A stretch of DNA of 64,000 nucleotides from Bradyrhizobium guangzhouense (GTDB taxonomy: Bacteria > Pseudomonadota > Alphaproteobacteria > Rhizobiales > Xanthobacteraceae), in NCBI RefSeq assembly GCF_004114955.1, contig NZ_CP030054.1, forward strand, positions 1-64,000. Reading direction: 5' to 3'. A program made the position numbers and the translations under genes. Shown here one piece after another: positions 59,671 to 64,000 of the stretch; position 1 is the first letter of the stretch; the number at the start of each line of letters is the position of its first letter. Under the pieces are notes generated by a model. It had not been told where the DNA came from and ran no database searches. It saw nothing but the letters and a program-made list of their open reading frames with translations.

Positions 59671-60600
59671 TTATCGAATTGTTTGCCCTTGCACGAATTC
59701 GAACCGCCCCATCAAATTCTCCAGAGTGCTCCTCACGATTTCGGAAAACCGGACCGCCTGCGCCGTCTTCTTCGAATGGCGCGGATAGACGAAAGCATAG
59801 TTGAGCCTTGCCGACGTCTTGCAAGGGCGAACCACGACATCTCGCTCTGCTAGCAGCGCTGCGCTGAATGGATCCGATATCGACACACCCATTCCGGCTC
59901 CCACCATTTGGCACGCGATGAACGCCGACGACACTTCAACCCAAATGTTCGCGGCAAGGCCAGCTTGTACGTACATTCCATCAACGATCTGCCGCAACAA
60001 CGTCGTCCGGTCCAGCGCAATAAAACGGTCCTCGATCAGATCACTGGGGAGAATCGTCTTATTCGCCGCAAGTGGATGATCGGGATGAAGCACCGCAACG
60101 GGAACCAATTCGGCGAAGGAATGCGACGTCAACATTTCAAATTGAGTCGGGAGCATTACTATCCCAACGTCGAACCTAAGTCCCGAAGCCCAACGTTCGA
60201 CTTCGCGTCTTTCCCTGACTTCCAAAGAAATCGAAACACTCGGAAACTCCTTCGAAAATTGGGCCAGTGCCGGCACGAGTAGACTTCGGGCGAGTTGTGG
60301 CATTGCCACGATCCGAAGGCGACCGCCTCGATTGGCGCGGATTTCTTTGCCGATGCGGGTAAGATCGTCGATATCCAGCAGGATACGCTCGCATTCCCGC
60401 GAGAAGGCTTCTCCTTGAGGAGTCGGAACCAGGCGCCCACCAAGCCGGTTGAAGAGCTTGAATCCCAGCTCCGCTTCAAGGGCAGACAGCGAACGGCTTA
60501 CCGCTGGTTGGGTCAAATGAAGTCGAGTTGCGGCCCCGGTGACCGAACCGGTCACGATTACACTATGCAGCGCGCGCAACTTTTGAAGGTTCAAAGCCAA
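59671..60600 (-). CDS. LysR-family transcriptional regulator
   Basis: Protein of about 309 residues. The winged helix contains GSVTGAATRLHLTQPAVSRS and LSALEAELGFKLFNRLGGRL, followed by a LysR substrate-binding domain that ends near VYPRHSKKTAQAVRFSEIVR. A TTG at 60600, or the TTG at 60594, preceded by GGGGGAG is the likely start; the open frame to 60660 has no better site. It lies 277 bp upstream of the amino-acid importer operon on the same strand and is the natural candidate to regulate it. Confidence 0.85.
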   Translation of the reverse strand: MALNLQKLRALHSVIVTGSVTGAATRLHLTQPAVSRSLSALEAELGFKLFNRLGGRLVPTPQGEAFSRECERILLDIDDLTRIGKEIRANRGGRLRIVAMPQLARSLLVPALAQFSKEFPSVSISLEVRERREVERWASGLRFDVGIVMLPTQFEMLTSHSFAELVPVAVLHPDHPLAANKTILPSDLIEDRFIALDRTTLLRQIVDGMYVQAGLAANIWVEVSSAFIACQMVGAGMGVSISDPFSAALLAERDVVVRPCKTSARLNYAFVYPRHSKKTAQAVRFSEIVRSTLENLMGRFEFVQGQTIR

Positions 60601-60677
60601 CTCCCCCTTAAGATTGCTGCTCCTTGCAGGCGCGCGAAACACGCCGGCGAAGCGTGCCAATCGCCGCGACAGACGCG

Positions 60678-61607
60678 TTAGATCTTTTCTTCTTTCAGCT
60701 TGGATTTTTTCTCAACTCGACTCGCGGTAAGCCCTAGAAGGCTTTCCAGCGCCGCAACTTGCGGTGCGGGAAGATACTTCCTTCGAAGCTCGATAATAGC
60801 GGGGCCGAACGTCTTCTGGATCGGTTGCCCGAACATTTCGAATATTTCCGCGAAGTAGATCTCGTGCCGCAATAGGGAGTCAGCAAGATTAACTATCGGC
60901 TTATTTCGCGTGTAGGAGCCGCCTTGCGCACGAATCTCCGCCACCAGAGCTTCTTCGAAATCCACTGTAAGGGTTACAAGATGCGGTGCGATTCCCACGG
61001 GAATGCCGTTTCCCTCGTGGAGATAAGTTCGCGACTTCGCACCGAATTGAAACTTCTCGACTTGAGTCCCGAAAAGGATGATGAGAATCGCAACCCCGCG
61101 GTCTGCAGCACGTCGAAGCGCGTCGCGGTGCGGCAGCAGTATTTTCTCTTCTGTTTTTACCCAAATGTGTGATTTCGCTCCGTCGATCATAGCCTCCATC
61201 TTGGCGGCGATCGCGTCCTCGCCGTTAATGGTCCATACGTAGCCACCGTCGTTGGACTGTGAAACAGCCGGAATCGTTCGGATCAACTTTGCGCAGCGCT
61301 TGCTCGTCGCTGTCGCAATTCGCTCAAACAGAACCTTGGGCGCTACCGCCACATACCGCAGTGGAGTTTCGGAGATCGGTTGAGCCGCCTCCTTCTTTGC
61401 CAGACTCTCGAGGACAGAATATGCGTTCGCCTTGGGTAAGCCTGCAAGTTTGGCTACTTCGTAGGCAGTCGCCTGCGAAAGCTCATAGAGCGCGAGGTAG
61501 GCACGCGCTTCGTACTCGCTAAAACCCAGAGCGAGCAAGTCTGGCATCAACTCACTTAGATTAGCTTGCTTATCGCCGCTCACCCGATTTTTCCTGATTT
61601 GAGCCAA
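60678..61607 (-). CDS. TrmB-family transcriptional regulator
   Basis: Protein of 309 residues. The N-terminal winged helix reads LLALGFSEYEARAYLALYEL and ATAYEVAKLAGLPKANAYSV, then LESLAKKE, the standard TrmB pattern. The C-terminal part resembles the phospholipase-D-like TrmB effector fold (SHIWVKTEEKILLPHRDALR). TrmB proteins are best known from archaeal sugar control but occur in bacteria with amino-acid and amide genes. It lies 77 bp upstream of the LysR gene, same strand. Two regulators in front of one importer suggest dual control, which is inference. Confidence 0.88.
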   Translation of the reverse strand: MAQIRKNRVSGDKQANLSELMPDLLALGFSEYEARAYLALYELSQATAYEVAKLAGLPKANAYSVLESLAKKEAAQPISETPLRYVAVAPKVLFERIATATSKRCAKLIRTIPAVSQSNDGGYVWTINGEDAIAAKMEAMIDGAKSHIWVKTEEKILLPHRDALRRAADRGVAILIILFGTQVEKFQFGAKSRTYLHEGNGIPVGIAPHLVTLTVDFEEALVAEIRAQGGSYTRNKPIVNLADSLLRHEIYFAEIFEMFGQPIQKTFGPAIIELRRKYLPAPQVAALESLLGLTASRVEKKSKLKEEKI

Positions 61608-62365
61608 GCAGCGCCCCCACCCGTCGACAAGAAGTGCTTTGCCTCAGTTGATCAATTCGCCTTCGAAGCTTGATTGTCACGCCCTAGCTGACCATTCCGA
61701 CGTAGCTCCTTGCCGCTCGACGCCGTCGGCGCTCAATTTTGATAGAAGCGCAAGTCTTTGATATCCAGCGGGCAAAGCGAAACTAACATGGGTAGCAGCC
61801 TTTATGACTATGGCTTTCGTGTCAAGTGCATGACTTGATCGCGATGGCGCGTTCGACCAGATCGCGACCAGCCGATCGCAAAGCCAGCCAAAGCGAGCGC
61901 TCGAGATGAGATGGCCACAATCATCGACCTAATCAGGCCCACCCGACTCGCCAGATTTTCCGGAGAGCGGACTGGGGGCACAGTCTCAGCCTCCAAGCAA
62001 CAGAGGACCCTGCCCAAAATATCCTGTCGGGGCGCCCCCTCGGAGAACATATTCCCATTACGGCCGCTCAAAACGAGACCTCGCTACCATTGCATCCAAC
62101 GGCCAACCACCAATAATTTGCGCGTCGGCACAAGAACCGCGATGGGATGTCCTGACTACGGACCCCTCGGACGTTGATCGGATTGCAGTGCAGCAGACAT
62201 CTGGCGAACTGTCTCGCTATCTATGGTGGATCGGATAAGTTGCTCTCTGGATGTTGCTGACGCAAACTGGGTTTATCTCGCGCCGCTCGCCTTTTTTGAT
62301 CCGCCGTCACGTCCAGCAAAGCCTTCCGAATGACGAGACGATCCCGCGACTCCATCATATTGATG
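61608..62365. other. Gene-free stretch with one inverted repeat
   Basis: No open frame with a recognisable domain or ribosome site was found in these 758 bp. At 61822-61838 TCAAGT-GCATG-ACTTGA is a perfect 6-bp inverted repeat, 215 bp upstream of the TrmB gene, which could be an operator. The region is also upstream of a convergent LysR gene end. Confidence 0.4.
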
Positions 62366-63256
62366 TCATGGGGCGACACCTATGATTCGCTCAAAGGCAA
62401 TCGCGGCAGGAATTTTGGTTCGTCCCCGTACTTCCACGTGCCAAAGCGTGCGCGATATCTGCAGATCCTTCATTTTTATCGCCTTGAGCCGGCCAAGCTT
62501 GATCTGATCGCCAATGGTTGATGTTGAGACGATCGAGACACCAAGACCGCATGCGACAACTTGCTTGATCGCTTCCGTGCTGCCGATTTCGAGGGTTTTG
62601 CGCGGCCGCACGCCATGGTTCAACAGCGCCTGCGCGACGATCTCCCGTGAGCCGGAGCCTGGTTCCCGAACGATCAGGATTTCATCTTCGAGGGCCGCCG
62701 CATACACGTGATTTTCCGATAATGCGAAGGCGTGAGTCGGACCTGCTATCAGGCTCATCATGTCCGTCCGCCAGGCCGTACTGACGAGATCATCGTCTTC
62801 GACCGGTCCTTCCACGAGGGCGATCTCTATTTCATGCGCGCGCATCATTCCGGCAATATCCCGCGTGTTGGCGCTTACCAGATGCACATCGATGCTCGGA
62901 TACCTGCGCCGGAAGCTGCCTATGTACTCAGCGATCATGTAGGTCGCGATCGTGGTGCTTGCCCCGATGTGAAGCGATCCGCTCGCGAGGTTGCGCAGCG
63001 ACGACAGTTCCTCTTCGGCGGCCCGCTCGGCAGCGAACAGATTTTCTGCGTGCCTGAGAAGTGCCCGCCCCTCGCGGGTCGTACGTACTCCTTTCGATGT
63101 ACGATCCAGCAAGCGACAGCCCACTTGCAGTTCGAAATCGCGTACTCCTTTCGAGACCGCGGGCTGGCTAACGCGCAAGATGTCCGCTGCTCGCGAAAAG
63201 CTTCCAGCCTCAGCGACGGTGGTAAAGAAGCGGAGGAAATGCAAATTCATTGGCAT
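62366..63256 (-). CDS. LysR-family transcriptional regulator (CysB/CysL-like)
   Basis: Protein of 296 residues. AEAGSFSRAADILRVSQPAV and SKGVRDFELQVGCRLLDRTS form the winged helix. The effector domain begins GSLHIGASTTIATYMIAEYI and includes EIEIALVEGPVEDDDLVSTA, typical of the CysL/YeiE/CbbR-like branch. It is divergent from a YeiH-family exporter gene with an 86-bp gap. In E. coli and Bacillus relatives such LysR proteins respond to sulfite or sulfur status, so it probably controls that exporter. ATGs at 63256 and 63250 are both possible starts. Confidence 0.92.
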   Translation of the reverse strand: MPMNLHFLRFFTTVAEAGSFSRAADILRVSQPAVSKGVRDFELQVGCRLLDRTSKGVRTTREGRALLRHAENLFAAERAAEEELSSLRNLASGSLHIGASTTIATYMIAEYIGSFRRRYPSIDVHLVSANTRDIAGMMRAHEIEIALVEGPVEDDDLVSTAWRTDMMSLIAGPTHAFALSENHVYAAALEDEILIVREPGSGSREIVAQALLNHGVRPRKTLEIGSTEAIKQVVACGLGVSIVSTSTIGDQIKLGRLKAIKMKDLQISRTLWHVEVRGRTKIPAAIAFERIIGVAP

Positions 63257-63342
63257 AACGCCTGCTTATCGGCCTAGATCAAAATTCTACTGTTATGAGC
63301 CCTTGGTTCTCGGGCATAGCCTTGTCGGCTGGCGAGGGACTC

Positions 63343-64000
63343 ATGGCTCCATGCAAAGATCTTCCCAAATCGAGCAAGGTAGACGCGCCTGCCGGTCGTT
63401 TGGTTGCATTGCTTCCCGGCATCCTCTTATGCGTGCTCCTGACGCTGCTGTCGATTGGAATCCAGGAGGCCGAGGAGCACATCTTCCAACATCCCTATGT
63501 TGAAGCCTTGGTCATCGCCATCCTGCTCGGGATGATGATCCGCAGCGTCTCAACTACTTCCGAGCGCTGGAAGGTCGGAATCGCCTTCAGCGCGAAACAA
63601 CTTCTCGAAGTGGCCGTGATGCTGCTCGGGGCCTCGATCAGCTTTGGGGCAATCCTGCCTTCCGGATTATTTCTGATTGCCGCGATCGTCGGAACGGTTG
63701 CGGTCACGCTTGCCGTGAGTTTCGGCCTCAGCCGCATGCTCGGCCTACCCACTAAGCTTTCGCTCCTGATCGCCTCCGGAAATTCCATTTGCGGCAATTC
63801 CGCGATCGCCGCGGTCGCCCCCGTTATAGGGGCAGATGGCGATGATATCGCGTCATCGATTTCCTTCACCGCGGTCCTTGGCGTGCTGATGGTGCTCGGG
63901 CTTCCACTGCTCATTCCACTCTTGGAGCTCTCGGCTACTCAGTACGGGATTCTCGCCGGCCTCACCGTGTACGCCGTTCCCCAGGTGCTTGCCGCGACCG
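63343..64000 (+). CDS. YeiH-family membrane protein, putative sulfate/sulfite exporter (C-terminus beyond window)
   Basis: Translated directly from the ATG at 63343 (GAGGGAC upstream), the frame is open to the window end, giving 219 residues. After a short charged leader come several transmembrane helices. HPYVEALVIAILLGMMIRSV and KQLLEVAVMLLGASISFGAI, then LLIASGNSICGNSAIAAVAP, are the characteristic UPF0324/YeiH motifs, the last with the GNSICGNSAI signature. Members are thought to export sulfite or sulfate. It could dispose of sulfite made by the sulfonate and thiol pathways encoded elsewhere in the window. The gene is cut by the window edge, not visibly broken. Confidence 0.92.
   Translation, partial: MAPCKDLPKSSKVDAPAGRLVALLPGILLCVLLTLLSIGIQEAEEHIFQHPYVEALVIAILLGMMIRSVSTTSERWKVGIAFSAKQLLEVAVMLLGASISFGAILPSGLFLIAAIVGTVAVTLAVSFGLSRMLGLPTKLSLLIASGNSICGNSAIAAVAPVIGADGDDIASSISFTAVLGVLMVLGLPLLIPLLELSATQYGILAGLTVYAVPQVLAAT

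Noticed and set aside
61808..62177. Small open frames on both strands in the gap before the LysR gene
   Set aside because: They overlap each other, lack ribosome sites and show no protein-like pattern.
1..64000. CRISPR arrays, tRNA and rRNA genes, intact insertion sequences
   Set aside because: No regularly spaced repeats, cloverleaf-like sequences, conserved rRNA stretches or transposase motifs were seen on either strand; a covariance-model scan would be the decisive check.

Overview
The window looks like an accessory stretch of a GC-rich alphaproteobacterial chromosome, most like a soil rhizobial genus such as Bradyrhizobium. This is inferred from gene content (stacked ABC importers, Ssu-type sulfonate genes, CaiB/BaiF CoA-transferases, MmgE/PrpD, a VapB/HipA background) and not from any marker gene. 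No rRNA, tRNA, CRISPR array or intact insertion sequence was seen. Intact catabolic operons alternate with broken genes, which suggests repeated gain and decay.

Layout: (1) 1-5.2 kb: aspartate/asparagine-type enzymes (a fumarase/argininosuccinate-lyase-like protein, an aspartate aminotransferase, a frameshifted asparaginase) and the wreck of a polyamine-type ABC importer. (2) 5.8-6.5 kb: a lone methyltransferase. (3) 7.3-13.9 kb: an aromatic-catabolism cluster with a GntR regulator, FAD ring hydroxylase, MFS carrier and alpha/beta hydrolase on one strand, and an SDR and HpaD-like extradiol dioxygenase divergent. (4) 14.0-16.1 kb: vapB with a broken vapC, then fragments of other genes. (5) 16.3-23.8 kb: an Ssu/Sfn-type organosulfur cluster, visibly richer in G+C than its flanks, with three solute-binding proteins for one permease/ATPase pair. 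(6) 24.1-28.4 kb: a decayed defence-type island (WGR remnant, Mrr-like nuclease/STAND ATPase remnant, intact hipBA, AbiEii remnant).

(7) 28.6-39.8 kb: one long leftward operon (two-subunit TPP decarboxylase, ABC importer, MmgE/PrpD, CoA-transferase, cysteine-dioxygenase-type cupin, crotonase), divergent from an aldehyde dehydrogenase and an amino-acid dehydrogenase. It may be an uncharacterised route for a C3 sulfur (or related) acid. (8) 40-43 kb: LysR divergent from an HTD2-like dehydratase/CoA-transferase pair. (9) 43.2-54.4 kb: a leftward array of an aminotransferase, an Asp/Glu-racemase-type enzyme, a polyamine-type ABC importer and a PxpBCA 5-oxoprolinase module interleaved with biotin carboxylase, a true biotin carrier and a second carrier that has lost its biotin lysine. 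A perfect 9-bp inverted repeat sits in front of the racemase. (10) 54.5-55.2 kb: a broken carbonic anhydrase. (11) 55.5-61.6 kb: a polar amino-acid ABC importer with a DUF1989 protein, plus LysR and TrmB regulators. (12) 62.4-64 kb: LysR divergent from a YeiH-type exporter that runs off the window.

Most transcription runs leftward. The common themes are uptake of small organic nitrogen and sulfur compounds, activation as CoA thioesters or by biotin/ATP chemistry, and local regulators. The strongest candidates for undescribed biology are regions 7 and 9. Region 6 is a fossil of antiphage functions around a surviving toxin-antitoxin pair.
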